A stretch of 64,000 nucleotides of DNA, taken from an uncultured Lutibacter sp. Its GTDB lineage: Bacteria; Bacteroidota; Bacteroidia; Flavobacteriales; Flavobacteriaceae. The DNA lies in the NCBI RefSeq assembly GCF_947493565.1, contig NZ_CANLRG010000008.1:62001-126000 (forward strand), in the 5' to 3' direction. Position 1 is the stretch's first letter; the number at the start of each line of letters is the position of its first letter. Below the pieces are notes generated by a model. The model was given only the letters and a program-made list of their open reading frames with translations. It did no database searches and was not told the origin of the DNA. The translations under genes and the position numbers were made by a program. Shown here in pieces: positions 35,567 to 44,842 of this stretch.

Positions 35567-36274
35567 TCAAGAAGAAATTAAACGTTCCATTACTTGGTGT
35601 TTATAACTATGACCAATAGGAATCTCAATTTTTCCAATTTCAATATCGTGCTTTGTAAATGCTGTAATAGCTTCCTTATTTACAATAAACGATCGGTGAA
35701 TTCTTAAGAAGCGATTATCAAGCAATTCATGAAAGGCTGTAATGCTATATTTGGTCATTACGTTACGGGTCTTATAATGTATTTTTATATAATCCTTTAA
35801 GCTCTCTATATACAAAATATCATCAAATTTTATTTTGATATTTTTTCTGTTTGCTTGAACAAAAACATAGTTGCTTAATTCCGATGCTTCTTCCTTGATT
35901 ACTTTTATAGTTTTTGGTTGAATGCTTTCCAAGAATTTTTGAATGGATTTAAAAAACCGCTCAAAAACTATAGGTTTAAGTAAGTAATCAACGGCATTAA
36001 GTTCAAACCCTTCAATGGCATAATCTCGGTAAGCGGTTGTAAAAATTACTTTAGGTACATTACTGAGACTTTTTAAAAAATCGGTTCCTTTAAGTACTGG
36101 CATTTCAATATCTAAAAATAGCAGGTCAATGGAATTAATTGCTAGTATTTTAGTGGCTTCCAAAGCACTTTCACAAGATGCCACTAACTCAAATTCATCA
36201 AATTGAGAAAGATGTGTTTCTATTAGCTCCCTAGCAAGTTCTTCGTCATCTACAATTACGCACTTGTACTTCAT
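35567..36274 (-). CDS. LytTR-family response regulator
   Basis: A 235-residue two-component regulator. The receiver domain has the acidic pair CVIVDDEELA, the phospho-accepting Asp in LLFLDIEMP, and the Thr/Lys switch residues in VIFTTAYRDYA and YLLKPI. The C-terminal LytTR DNA-binding domain spans about 135-235 (VFVQANRKNIKIKFDDILYIESLKDYIKIHY, RIHRSFIVNKEAI, IPIGHSYKHQVMERL). Its ATG overlaps the stop of the histidine kinase by 4 bases, so they are coupled. Targets may include the divergent secreted-protein genes from 37539. Confidence 0.93.
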   Translation of the reverse strand: MKYKCVIVDDEELARELIETHLSQFDEFELVASCESALEATKILAINSIDLLFLDIEMPVLKGTDFLKSLSNVPKVIFTTAYRDYAIEGFELNAVDYLLKPIVFERFFKSIQKFLESIQPKTIKVIKEEASELSNYVFVQANRKNIKIKFDDILYIESLKDYIKIHYKTRNVMTKYSITAFHELLDNRFLRIHRSFIVNKEAITAFTKHDIEIGKIEIPIGHSYKHQVMERLISS

Positions 36275-37317
36275 GCTGTCTTAATTTTTAAATCTACCTT
36301 ATACTTTTGATCTTCATTACGCACCACTAATTTATGATTATTTGGATAAAGTAACTCAAGCTGTTTTTGAACATTACTAAGCCCAATTGCTTCCCTACTC
36401 TCTTCATCATGTCTATGAGTGGAAATTGTATTTTCAATACTAAAATAAATCTTACTACCCTCTGTTTTTAATAAAGCAATAATGCTGGCTTCTCTTATTT
36501 CTTGGCTCACCCCATGTTTGAAAGCATTTTCAAAAAAAGTGAGTAAAAGTAAAGGTGCTATTTTTACCGTATTATCCACATTACTTTCAAAACTTATATA
36601 CACCCTTTTTCCATACCTAATTTTCTCTAGTGCTATGTAATTATTCAACAACTTAACTTCATCACTAAGAGCTACGAATTCTTTATTACATCTATAAAGG
36701 GTATAATCTAAAATTTCAGACAATTTTGCAATCACCTCTGGGGTTTGGTCTGATTTTTTAATTGCCAATGCGTACAAATTATTAAGGGTATTAAATAAAA
36801 AATGAGGATTAAGTTGATTTTTCAATGCACTCAACTCTGCAACTTTCTTTTGTTCCCTTAACTCTAGTGCTTCACGCTGATGCTTGTAATAACGAACTGA
36901 CATAAGTATAACAGCAGGAAAAAGAAACCAAATAATATTTTGGGCAAAATAATGAAAATCTGTAGCTCGCCACCAAAAATCAACTTTACGAGATAAACGA
37001 TAAAACTCAGGAAAGATAATCTCAAAACCATAATACCTAAAAAAGGTGTACAGTACAAATGCTAAATAAAGCAGAACAAACACACTTATTCCGAAAAGAA
37101 TTTTTCCATATCGATTAAGCACATATGGTACTAGCACATAAATCATTACATAGGCAACCATCATTTGTGGAATAATTTTAGTTGCATACGCAGCTACGTA
37201 AGCTAGCTTCATGCTTTGATACCCCAATGTTGGTAGCACAAAAAACAAGAACAATAGTACCCAAAAAATGGCATGACTTACAACTGTATTCAGTAAGTGT
37301 TTTTTATTAAGTAGCAT
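36271..37317 (-). CDS. LytS/YehU-type sensor histidine kinase
   Basis: A 348-residue membrane kinase. Four hydrophobic segments occupy residues ~12-150, then the His_kinase domain (PF06580 type) has LKNQLNPHFLFNTLNNLYALA, where the His of NPHF is phosphorylated, and a HATPase domain with LLLLTFFENAFKHG (N box) and AIGLSNVQKQLELLYP (G box). No extracellular sensor domain is present, so the signal is probably perceived in the membrane segments. It is the first gene of the kinase-regulator pair and diverges from the gene at 37539 across about 220 bases. Confidence 0.93.
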   Translation of the reverse strand: MLLNKKHLLNTVVSHAIFWVLLFLFFVLPTLGYQSMKLAYVAAYATKIIPQMMVAYVMIYVLVPYVLNRYGKILFGISVFVLLYLAFVLYTFFRYYGFEIIFPEFYRLSRKVDFWWRATDFHYFAQNIIWFLFPAVILMSVRYYKHQREALELREQKKVAELSALKNQLNPHFLFNTLNNLYALAIKKSDQTPEVIAKLSEILDYTLYRCNKEFVALSDEVKLLNNYIALEKIRYGKRVYISFESNVDNTVKIAPLLLLTFFENAFKHGVSQEIREASIIALLKTEGSKIYFSIENTISTHRHDEESREAIGLSNVQKQLELLYPNNHKLVVRNEDQKYKVDLKIKTA

Positions 37318-37485
37318 CAGACAAATTTACACCAAACATCTAACATAAAGAATTTTCTTTTATACCACTACTTTAGTAGACAAAAAAGCATTTAAGGCAG
37401 ATAAAAACATAGTTTACAAAGCTGAAAACCATTTTTATAAGAATCCCCTTTTCTGTTAGTTAAAATCCCTTATTTATCTACTTTT

Positions 37486-37493
37486 TATTTTTG
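37486..37493 (+). promoter_or_regulatory. candidate -7 box for the secreted-protein operon at 37539
   Basis: TATTTTTG fits TAnnTTTG and lies 45 bases before the ATG. It lies in the divergent spacer with the histidine kinase. No clear -33 TTTG precedes it. Confidence 0.4.
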
Positions 37494-37538
37494 AATGACA
37501 ATATAGGGTTTATTTGTATTTCATTAAATACTCACAAA

Positions 37539-38801
37539 ATGATTAAACACATATCATTACTAATAATAATTTGTTTTAGTTTTGGACTACAAGCTCAAAA
37601 CCAAAACAATAAAAAATACTTTAGACATATTAGGTACAATCATGTATCACCACACGTACCCATTTTGGGAATATACCCAATATCAAAACTGGAGGCAGAT
37701 TCCTCTTCTCATTATGTATTTACATATAAAAACAAACAACTTGTAGAAATTATTAACCACCACTATCACACACAACAGCAACATCCGCTAACAACATTTG
37801 GTGCTTACAGAATTGAATTTTTGTATAACAACCATATGGAGATACGAACATTTTATGACCCCAATGGAAAACGTATAACTAACGATAGAGGAGTTTTTAA
37901 AGAGATCTTTACAAAGGATAAAAATGGTTTCATTACCGATTTAAATTTTTACGACCTAAAAGACAATCACATGCAATCCAATTGGGGAATTGCTCATTAC
38001 CAATGGAAAAAGCATAAAAAAATGGTAGTAGAAAACCGGTATAATTTAAATGATTCCACAGTAACAATTTCACCATACTTTAAGTTTGGTACAACAGGAA
38101 TAGTTTACGATAAAAAAGGTTATCCTAAAGCCAATTACAATCTGGACAACAATTTTAAGCCTATTGAAAATGCAACAGGCGTCGCCTCTTATCATGACAC
38201 TTATGACGAAAATGGAAACCACATTAAATATGAGTATCACAATAAAGATGGTAAATTAACTTTAAATCAATGGAGATTTGCTTACGGCGTGAAGAAGTAT
38301 GATACTAACGGAAATCAAATTGGCAGAGCGGTACATGATGTTGACAAAACCTTACTCAATGAAAGAATAGATTTCTCCAATGTATATACCAAGTTGGCTT
38401 CTCCTATCTCTAAGAAAGATTCAATTGAAATTAAGCGAATATCCTTGGGCTATTTAATCGCATTACAAGAGTTAAAACCTAAACTTATGAAAAAGGTAAT
38501 GCACGAACAACTAGCAAAGCGTACCATCGAATTCGATTTTAAAAATAAAAAAGAAAAAATAAGAGAAACTACCTATAAACAGATGCTGGATTTTGCCGAA
38601 TCGTGGAATAAATCTGGAATAAAATTTCCAACAAACCCGAAAAATGAGGTTACCATTTTAGATGCATATCAAAAAGCGGCTTCTGTAAAACTAGTATCAG
38701 ACAACTGGTATGAATATTTACACCTTATCAAAATTAATGGACAATGGAAAATAGTAAATTTGCTATGGCTCTATAAAGATTCTAGGAAAAACATTCATTA
38801 A
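37539..38801 (+). CDS. secreted protein with tyrosine-rich repeats, function unknown
   Basis: A 420-residue exported protein (signal MIKHISLLIIICFSFGLQAQ). The body contains repeated YD/YDxxGxxxxxxY units (FYDPNGKRITNDRG, YDKKGYPKANYN, YDENGNHIKYEYHNKDGK, YDTNGNQIGRA) as in wall-associated or Rhs-like beta repeats. The last ~120 residues (MLDFAESWNKSGIKFP..WYEYLHLIKINGQWKIVNLLW) resemble the NTF2-like/lumazine-binding domains used by some secreted enzymes. A TTG at 37491 is in frame but lies within the -7 box, so the ATG is preferred. It is 12 bases before the esterase gene. Confidence 0.65.
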   Translation: MIKHISLLIIICFSFGLQAQNQNNKKYFRHIRYNHVSPHVPILGIYPISKLEADSSSHYVFTYKNKQLVEIINHHYHTQQQHPLTTFGAYRIEFLYNNHMEIRTFYDPNGKRITNDRGVFKEIFTKDKNGFITDLNFYDLKDNHMQSNWGIAHYQWKKHKKMVVENRYNLNDSTVTISPYFKFGTTGIVYDKKGYPKANYNLDNNFKPIENATGVASYHDTYDENGNHIKYEYHNKDGKLTLNQWRFAYGVKKYDTNGNQIGRAVHDVDKTLLNERIDFSNVYTKLASPISKKDSIEIKRISLGYLIALQELKPKLMKKVMHEQLAKRTIEFDFKNKKEKIRETTYKQMLDFAESWNKSGIKFPTNPKNEVTILDAYQKAASVKLVSDNWYEYLHLIKINGQWKIVNLLWLYKDSRKNIH

Positions 38802-38813
38802 ATCTCTTATATC

Positions 38814-39980
38814 ATGAATAAATTTATTTTTACTGCTTTTTGTTTGCTTACAATTATAAGTACTAACTATGCACAAGAACACAATCCAATTAATATAGGG
38901 TTTAAGGACAAACTCTACTCCCATACACTTAACGAAACAAGAGAATTTTGGGTAAGTCTTCCAAATTCTTATTACGAGGAAGGTTCATCATATAAAAAGT
39001 ACCCAGTATTAATAGTGCTAGATGGACATGTTCACTTTAAACCTGTAACAGGTATGGTGAACTATATGAGTTCTGGATACAATGGCAACCTGAGAATTCC
39101 TGAAATGATTGTAGTGGCAATTCAAAACGTTAACAGGCGAAGAGATTTTACACCTGATAAAATTATTACAACAAGAAAAAACGATTCTGGTGGTGGAGAA
39201 AACTTTTTAAGTTTTATAGAGGAGGAACTTATTCCTGAGCTGGACAAGAAATATAGAACAGTTCCCTATCGCATACTTTTTGGACATTCACTAGGTGGTT
39301 TGTTTGTTACTCATACCTATATGAAAGAACAAACACTTTTCAACTCTTTTATTGCTGTTGATCCAAGTTTAGGTACTTGGAATGCAGAAACGATGGATAA
39401 AAAATTAACAGCTGTTACTGAAAATTCATTCAAAAGATTTCTTTACATCGCCTCAGCCAATTGGGGCAAAAGAAATATTAGAAATCGCGATCGACATATA
39501 AGATTATATGAATCTTTAAATAGTAAATGTAAAAGAGAGTTTCCTGCCAAACTGGAATATTTTGAAAATGAAAACCACGGATCTGTACCCCTCATTGCAT
39601 TCTATAAGGGTATATCTGCAATTTTCAATGGCTACGGAATATCCTATCGTAATATCACAAGTAAAGAACAACTACTCCAACATTTCAATCAGCTTTCTGA
39701 ACGACTTTCATGGGATTTTAGCCCTCCTGAATCACTTATAAATCGAATTGGATACCATATGTTACAAAGTAATCGTGAAGATGATAGAAATAAAGCAATT
39801 GAGATATTTCTTTTAAATACAGAACTTTATCCTCTTTCATATAATGCATTTGATAGTTTGGGTGAAGCCTATATGGTTAATGGAAACACCGAACTAGCTA
39901 TTGTGAATTATAAAAAATCACTGGAGTTAAACTTTAACAATGAAAATGCAAGAGCTACAGTAAAAAAACTAAAAAAATAA
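38814..39980 (+). CDS. secreted esterase of the Fes/esterase-D type with a C-terminal TPR segment
   Basis: A 388-residue exported alpha/beta hydrolase (signal MNKFIFTAFCLLTIISTNYAQ). The esterase domain (PF00756-like) covers ~25-285 with YPVLIVLDGHVHF, the nucleophile motif GHSLGGLFV and the C-terminal His in ENENHGSVP. The Asp of the triad is less clear (VDPSLG region). Residues ~320-388 carry one or two TPR-like helices (YNAFDSLGEAYMVNGNTELAIVNYKKSLELN). Family members hydrolyse siderophore or phenolic esters; the substrate here is unknown. The gene lies between a secreted protein and a metallo-beta-lactamase-fold enzyme. Confidence 0.85.
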   Translation: MNKFIFTAFCLLTIISTNYAQEHNPINIGFKDKLYSHTLNETREFWVSLPNSYYEEGSSYKKYPVLIVLDGHVHFKPVTGMVNYMSSGYNGNLRIPEMIVVAIQNVNRRRDFTPDKIITTRKNDSGGGENFLSFIEEELIPELDKKYRTVPYRILFGHSLGGLFVTHTYMKEQTLFNSFIAVDPSLGTWNAETMDKKLTAVTENSFKRFLYIASANWGKRNIRNRDRHIRLYESLNSKCKREFPAKLEYFENENHGSVPLIAFYKGISAIFNGYGISYRNITSKEQLLQHFNQLSERLSWDFSPPESLINRIGYHMLQSNREDDRNKAIEIFLLNTELYPLSYNAFDSLGEAYMVNGNTELAIVNYKKSLELNFNNENARATVKKLKK

Positions 39981-39988
39981 CCACGACT

Positions 39989-40936
39989 ATGGGTATTAAA
40001 GTAAAAATTATTTCCTTTTTCAGCTTAATCATATTAATTGTCCAATGCGCTTGGTCAACAAATACTAACTCCAATTTTGTAGTAACCTCTATTGCTGAAA
40101 ATGTTTATAGTATTATATCACCATCCATTGGATTACCTACTCCTGAAAACAAAGGATGGAATTCCAACATTCATTTTGTGGTTACTAAAAGCGGGGTGTT
40201 ACTTTTTGATACAGGATCTTCTGAGTTAATTGGTAATAAAATTAAGAAAGCAATTAAATCTATTACAAATCAGCCTGTTCGTTGGGTGGTTAATTCACAT
40301 AGCCATGCAGATCATTGGTTAGGAAATGCAGCATTTGCTGATGCTGAAATTATTGCCAGTAGTCAAGCCCTGGAAACAATGAAAAAGTATGGCCAAGATG
40401 ATGTAGCGTTTTATTCCAAAGTGACCAAAGGCACAATTGGTACTACGCATCTTATTTATCCTAATTTATTATTGAATTATCCTCAAAAGCGTACTTTTGG
40501 AGGTGTGGAAGTTGAGTTTATTTTCGCTAATAATGGACATTCTCATGGAGATATTTTAATGTGGCTACCTGAACAAAAAATTATATTTGGAGGTGATGTG
40601 TTGAGTTCAGATTGGATGCCAATGATTACAAGTGATGGAAATGTTCTAGGGTTGATCAACACACTTAATACCATAATAAAATTAAACCCAACTATTGTGT
40701 TAACAGGACATGGTAATGTAACTACGCTAAAGTCAGTGATACGAGACGCTAATTTATTATCAAGTGTTTGGAAACAAGTAAAATTAGATTATAACAACGG
40801 CTTGAAACCTAATAAAACTCTATTAAATCTGAGAGTTAAACTAGTGTCAAAATATGAACCTTTATACAAGGATTTTGAAACGGAAATTGATCGTATTGTT
40901 AAACTGATGTACCAATTCCAGCAAAAAAATCATTAA
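39989..40936 (+). CDS. exported metallo-beta-lactamase-fold hydrolase
   Basis: A 315-residue protein with a hydrophobic N-terminus (KIISFFSLIILIVQCAWST). The MBL zinc motif is HSHADHWLGNAA, followed by the later ligands in NNGHSHGDILMWL, FGGDVL and LTGHGNVT. The pattern is that of class B beta-lactamase relatives and quinoprotein-relay MBL hydrolases in Bacteroidota; the actual substrate is uncertain, and drug resistance should not be assumed. The Cys at the signal region does not fit a strong lipobox. It lies 8 bases after the esterase, so the three secreted proteins form one operon. Confidence 0.85.
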   Translation: MGIKVKIISFFSLIILIVQCAWSTNTNSNFVVTSIAENVYSIISPSIGLPTPENKGWNSNIHFVVTKSGVLLFDTGSSELIGNKIKKAIKSITNQPVRWVVNSHSHADHWLGNAAFADAEIIASSQALETMKKYGQDDVAFYSKVTKGTIGTTHLIYPNLLLNYPQKRTFGGVEVEFIFANNGHSHGDILMWLPEQKIIFGGDVLSSDWMPMITSDGNVLGLINTLNTIIKLNPTIVLTGHGNVTTLKSVIRDANLLSSVWKQVKLDYNNGLKPNKTLLNLRVKLVSKYEPLYKDFETEIDRIVKLMYQFQQKNH

Positions 40937-41110
40937 GAAAATAAATGGCAAAATTTAAGTGCTTAAAAAATTATTAGTACAACATAAAAGTATCTAAGAA
41001 TTTAACTTCGTAAACGATAATTATACACTCCTTAAATTAACTTTCTCCTTCTTATCTTTAAACATTTAGTTAAATAATTTGTTAAATTTTTTAATAAAAA
41101 CAAAACTTAT

Positions 41111-41141
41111 TTTGAAAATTAAAAATTAGTTGTTACGTTTG
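41111..41141 (+). promoter_or_regulatory. promoter of the TetR-efflux operon
   Basis: TTTG (41111-41114), a 19-base spacer and TACGTTTG (41134-41141) match the Bacteroidota -33/-7 consensus exactly. The transcript would start near 41147, so an ATG at 41150 would be almost leaderless; the ATG at 41174 is the better start for the regulator. Confidence 0.75.
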
Positions 41142-41169
41142 TTAACTAAATGGTTAAACTAATTAGTTT
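41142..41169. promoter_or_regulatory. operator candidate for the TetR-family regulator
   Basis: Two overlapping palindromes follow the -7 box: TTAAC-N6-GTTAA (41142-41157) and AAACTAATTAGTTT (41156-41169), a perfect 14-base palindrome. They cover the transcription start, where a TetR-type repressor would bind to autoregulate. Confidence 0.55.
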
Positions 41170-41173
41170 ATAT

Positions 41174-41785
41174 ATGAATTTAAAAAAACATAGCTCAACA
41201 GAATCAAATATTTTAAATGCAGCTAAAGAAATATTTGAGCGTAAAGGAATGGCAGCTGCTAGAATGCAAGAAATTGCAGATGAAGCAGGTATTAATAAAG
41301 CAATGCTGCATTATTATTACAGAAGTAAACAATTACTTTTTGAAGCTGTTTTTAAAAAAGCGTTTTCAACTTTAGCTCCACAGTTAAATGATATTATAAA
41401 TGCAGATAATAGTTTATTTGATAAAATAAAAAACTTTACTCATAATTATATAACATTTATTATAAAACACCCTTATCTCCCAAATTTTATTATACAAGAA
41501 CTTAATAGAAATCCAGAATTTATTGAAAAACAACTTTCAAATAAATTACCCAATATTGAAAAGTTTAGAAATCAAATTGAAAATGCAGTCAAAGACGGAC
41601 ATATAAGACCTATAAAGGCTGAGCATTTATTTATTAATATTATAGCATTGAACATTTTTCCATTTATCGCTTCACCGCTATTAAAAGGATTTTTAAAAGT
41701 TGATAAAACTACTTTTAAAGAATTAATGGAAGAAAGAAAGACTGAAGTAGTGGATTTCATTTTAAATTCTATAAAAATCAAATAG
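41174..41785 (+). CDS. TetR/AcrR-family transcriptional regulator
   Basis: A 203-residue regulator. The N-terminal helix-turn-helix (ILNAAKEIFERKGMAAARMQEIADEAGINKAMLHYYYRSKQLLFEAVF) is a clear TetR signature, followed by an all-helical ligand domain (TetR_C type). An ATG at 41150 lies only 3 bases beyond the predicted transcript start and within the operator, so I choose the ATG at 41174. It heads a TolC-HlyD-ABC export operon, 33 bases ahead of TolC. By analogy with CecR, which controls ybhGFSR in Escherichia coli, it probably represses the operon until a ligand is bound. Confidence 0.9.
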   Translation: MNLKKHSSTESNILNAAKEIFERKGMAAARMQEIADEAGINKAMLHYYYRSKQLLFEAVFKKAFSTLAPQLNDIINADNSLFDKIKNFTHNYITFIIKHPYLPNFIIQELNRNPEFIEKQLSNKLPNIEKFRNQIENAVKDGHIRPIKAEHLFINIIALNIFPFIASPLLKGFLKVDKTTFKELMEERKTEVVDFILNSIKIK

Positions 41786-41818
41786 ATGTTTTGTCAAACA
41801 AAAAATAATTATAAACAG

Positions 41819-43081
41819 ATGAAAAAAATAGCTACACTCCTAATGATATTTTTTGCTATTAATTCTTTTGCACAAGAAAAAATAAGCTTAAAAGAATGCT
41901 ATATACTAGTCGAAAAGAATTATCCTTTATCAAAACAGAATGACCTTTTGACAAAACAAAATATTTTGGAAAAGGAAATAATTAAGACTGGTAAATTACC
42001 ACAAATTGACTTCGAATCAAAAGCTACTTACCAATCCGAAGTCATAGAATTACCCATAAGTTTACCAGATGTAAACATTACACCACCTAATAATGATCAA
42101 TATCAATTAAATTTAAACGTAAATCAACTAATTTATGATGGTGGGCATACAAATGCAGCACTTGAAGAAAAAACAGCTTCTTTAAAAACTCAACAAAAAC
42201 AAGTTGAAGTAAATTTATATCAACTAAAAGAACGGGTGAATCAACTTTATTTTTCAATTTTATTGTTGCAAGAAAAGAAAGCCTTATTACTCGCTAAAAA
42301 AAATGAATTAGCATCAACATTAAAAGAGGTTAATGCTGGTGTAAAATTTGGGACCTTACTCCCAAATTCTGAAAGTGTTTTAGAAGCCGAACTACTTAAG
42401 GTAGATCAACAATTTATAGAGTTAGATAAAGATAAATTTAGCTACATCAAATCTCTCTCTCAATTAATTGGAGAAAACATTTCTTCAGAGATTACATTAG
42501 ACAATCCTGAAATTTCATTAGATTTTAATACTGAAATTAATCGTCCAGAATTGGATTTATTTAAATTGAAAAAAAGTCAAATTAAAGCTTCAGAAAAATT
42601 AATATCTAAAAAAAATAGTCCAAAACTTTTAGGTTTTGCCACAGGAGGATATGGAAATCCCGGATTAAATATGCTCGACAATTCTTTTCAAGCTTACTAT
42701 TTAGCAGGAATAAAATTAAAGTGGAACGTATTTGACTGGAATTCTAATAAAAAACAACTTAAATCATTACAAGTAAATAAAGAAATTATTGATACCGAAC
42801 AAGAAGTTTTTGAACTTAACACCTCTATTGAATTAACAAAACATGAAGCTGAAATTATTAAAATATCAGAAATTATTGAATCCGATAAAAAAATTATAAG
42901 CCTAAGAAAAAAAATATTAAAAACATCCGCATCTCAATTAAAAAACGGTGTTATTACAGCTTCAGCTTACATTACTGAGTTAACTAATCTTTATGAAGCT
43001 GAAAATAACCTAAAAGCACATTACACACAACTGTTATACTCAAAAGCAAATTATAATACCACTAAAGGAACTAAAAATTAA
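41819..43081 (+). CDS. TolC-family outer-membrane efflux protein (YbhGFSR-like operon)
   Basis: A 420-residue outer-membrane channel component with a signal peptide (MKKIATLLMIFFAINSFAQ). The sequence has the TolC/OEP design: long amphipathic coiled-coil helices (LEEKTASLKTQQKQVEVNLYQLKERVNQLYFSILLLQEK) flanking strands (YQLNLNVNQLIYDGG; YYLAGIKLKWNVFDW). An upstream ATG at 41786 would add a non-hydrophobic extension, so I use the ATG at 41819. It sits between the TetR regulator and the HlyD adaptor (5 bases). Confidence 0.9.
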   Translation: MKKIATLLMIFFAINSFAQEKISLKECYILVEKNYPLSKQNDLLTKQNILEKEIIKTGKLPQIDFESKATYQSEVIELPISLPDVNITPPNNDQYQLNLNVNQLIYDGGHTNAALEEKTASLKTQQKQVEVNLYQLKERVNQLYFSILLLQEKKALLLAKKNELASTLKEVNAGVKFGTLLPNSESVLEAELLKVDQQFIELDKDKFSYIKSLSQLIGENISSEITLDNPEISLDFNTEINRPELDLFKLKKSQIKASEKLISKKNSPKLLGFATGGYGNPGLNMLDNSFQAYYLAGIKLKWNVFDWNSNKKQLKSLQVNKEIIDTEQEVFELNTSIELTKHEAEIIKISEIIESDKKIISLRKKILKTSASQLKNGVITASAYITELTNLYEAENNLKAHYTQLLYSKANYNTTKGTKN

Positions 43082-43086
43082 CACTT

Positions 43087-43983
43087 ATGAAAATTAATAA
43101 AAATATATTTGGACTATTTCTAATTGGAACCTTTCTTTTAAGTTGTAAAAAAAATGAAAAAGCAGATGGATATGGAAATTTTGAAGCAACAGAAATAACG
43201 ATTTCAGCAGAAAATAGCGGAAAATTAATTCAATTTACTGCAGAAGAAGGACAAATTCTAAAAAAAGGAGCCTATGTTGGTTTTATAGATACAATTCCAT
43301 TGAGTTTGAAAAGAGATCAATTATTAGTGCAAAAAACAATTATCAGTTCAAAATCAAGTAATGTACTATCTCAAATTAGCGTACTTAATGCTCAATTAAA
43401 AACTGCAACAATTAACAAAAATAGAATTGAAAATTTAGTTAGAGAAGATGCAGGAACTCAAAAACAATTAGATGATATTAATGGTGAAATTGAGGTAATT
43501 CAAAAACAAATTAAAAGCATTCAAAGTCAAAATTTACCAATAATTAATGAACTTAAAAGCATTGATGTACAACTCAAACAAGTAAATGACTTACTTCAAA
43601 AAAGCTATATAATAAACCCAGTCAATGGAACAATTTTATCAACGTATGCTGAATCTAAGGAAATCACATCCTTTGGTAAACCTCTTTACAAAATAGCAGA
43701 TTTAACCAACATGAAATTACGCGTTTATATTAGTGAAAATCAACTATCTAATATTAAAATTGGGCAAGAAGTAATTATTAAAATTGATGAAAAAGATGCT
43801 ATGAAAAATTACTCTGGTATTGTAAGCTGGATTGCTTCAGAAGCTGAGTTTACGCCAAAAATTATTCAAACCAAAGAAGAACGTGTAAACTTAGTATATG
43901 CTGTAAAAGTTGATGTAAAAAATGATGGCAGTTTAAAAATTGGAATGCCAGCAGAAATGTGGATAACTAATAAATCCGAATAA
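43087..43983 (+). CDS. HlyD/YbhG-type membrane fusion lipoprotein
   Basis: A 298-residue periplasmic adaptor linking the ABC pump to the TolC channel. The N-terminus is a lipoprotein signal (IGTFLLSCKK, Cys20). The core shows the biotinyl-lipoyl-like strands (ATEITISAENSGKLIQFTAEEGQILKKGAYVGFID), a long coiled coil (~75-165) and the beta-barrel part (NMKLRVYISENQLSNIKIGQEVIIKIDE). The domain order equals YbhG/HlyD. It lies 5 bases after TolC. Confidence 0.9.
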   Translation: MKINKNIFGLFLIGTFLLSCKKNEKADGYGNFEATEITISAENSGKLIQFTAEEGQILKKGAYVGFIDTIPLSLKRDQLLVQKTIISSKSSNVLSQISVLNAQLKTATINKNRIENLVREDAGTQKQLDDINGEIEVIQKQIKSIQSQNLPIINELKSIDVQLKQVNDLLQKSYIINPVNGTILSTYAESKEITSFGKPLYKIADLTNMKLRVYISENQLSNIKIGQEVIIKIDEKDAMKNYSGIVSWIASEAEFTPKIIQTKEERVNLVYAVKVDVKNDGSLKIGMPAEMWITNKSE

Positions 43984-44007
43984 CAATTTTATTAAATTAT
44001 TAAATAA

Positions 44008-44373
44008 ATGAAATTTAAGTTTAAAATAGCATCAATATTAGCCTTTATTTTAGGGTTGCTATCAATAATAGCAGGTTCAAAAGTATTATTTGAAATTGAC
44101 ATAAAAGCATACACCGTTATCAAATGGCTGGTAATATATAATGTTGTGTTTGGATTTATTTCAATTATAACCTCATATTTAATTTGGTCAAAACATCAAT
44201 TATTAAAACAAGCTGTTCTTTTTATACTTATATCACATAGCTCAATATTGCTATACCTCTATTTTTTAAATAAAAGTGTAGCCTCTGAAAGTATTAAAGC
44301 TATGCTTTTTAGAGTAGGAGTTTGGCTTATTATTTTTCTCTTAATTATTAATCATAAAATTAAAAAACCATGA
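44008..44373 (+). CDS. small four-helix membrane protein of unknown function
   Basis: A 121-residue protein with four hydrophobic helices (about residues 5-25, 35-55, 62-85 and 95-115), joined by short loops, and a basic C-terminus (NHKIKKP). I recognise no family. It is positioned 24 bases after the HlyD gene and overlaps the lipoprotein gene by 4 bases, so it belongs to the efflux operon, where it could be an accessory pump subunit. Confidence 0.65.
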   Translation: MKFKFKIASILAFILGLLSIIAGSKVLFEIDIKAYTVIKWLVIYNVVFGFISIITSYLIWSKHQLLKQAVLFILISHSSILLYLYFLNKSVASESIKAMLFRVGVWLIIFLLIINHKIKKP

Positions 44374-44837
44374 AAAAATCTATTCAACTATTTTTAGCAA
44401 TAACCGTACTTTTTAGTGTAATTTCTTGTAAAAATTCAACAGAAAAAAAGTCTAAAATACCACCAAAGCAACCTCAACAGACAGAGGAACATCAGCACAC
44501 TAATTCAGAAGAATTACAATTAAACGATGGAGAATTATGGAAAGCCAATAAAGAAACAACTGAAGGCATTCATGCCATGCTCCAAATAATGAGCAACTTT
44601 ACAGAAAAAGACAATCCAGAAGCTTACGCTCAGCTTAAAAAAAGTTTAGAAACAGAATTTAGTACTATTATAACCAAATGTACTATGACAGGTGAAGCCC
44701 ATAACCAATTACATATTTTTTTAGTTCCGATGAAAGATTTATTTGATGGTTTAACAGCAGAACCTATCAAAATAAACAAAGAAAGTTTTGAAAAATTACA
44801 CACACATTTAACAGAATACAAAAATTATTTTGAGTAA
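44370..44837 (+). CDS. small lipoprotein of unknown function in the efflux operon
   Basis: A 155-residue protein with a lipoprotein signal (ITVLFSVISCKN, Cys20), then a low-complexity Lys/Pro/Gln/His stretch (PPKQPQQTEEHQHTNSEE) and a helical C-terminal domain with GIHAMLQIM, CTMTGEAHNQLHIFLVPM and conserved-looking His and Met residues. The histidines and methionines could bind metal, but that is inference. It overlaps the membrane protein by 4 bases and precedes the first ATPase by 5 bases. Confidence 0.65.
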   Translation: MKKSIQLFLAITVLFSVISCKNSTEKKSKIPPKQPQQTEEHQHTNSEELQLNDGELWKANKETTEGIHAMLQIMSNFTEKDNPEAYAQLKKSLETEFSTIITKCTMTGEAHNQLHIFLVPMKDLFDGLTAEPIKINKESFEKLHTHLTEYKNYFE

Positions 44838-44842
44838 GGTTT

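Noticed and set aside
39989-40936. MBL-fold enzyme as a carbapenemase
   Set aside because: Only the generic zinc motif is visible; the fold covers many activities, and context is esterase-like.
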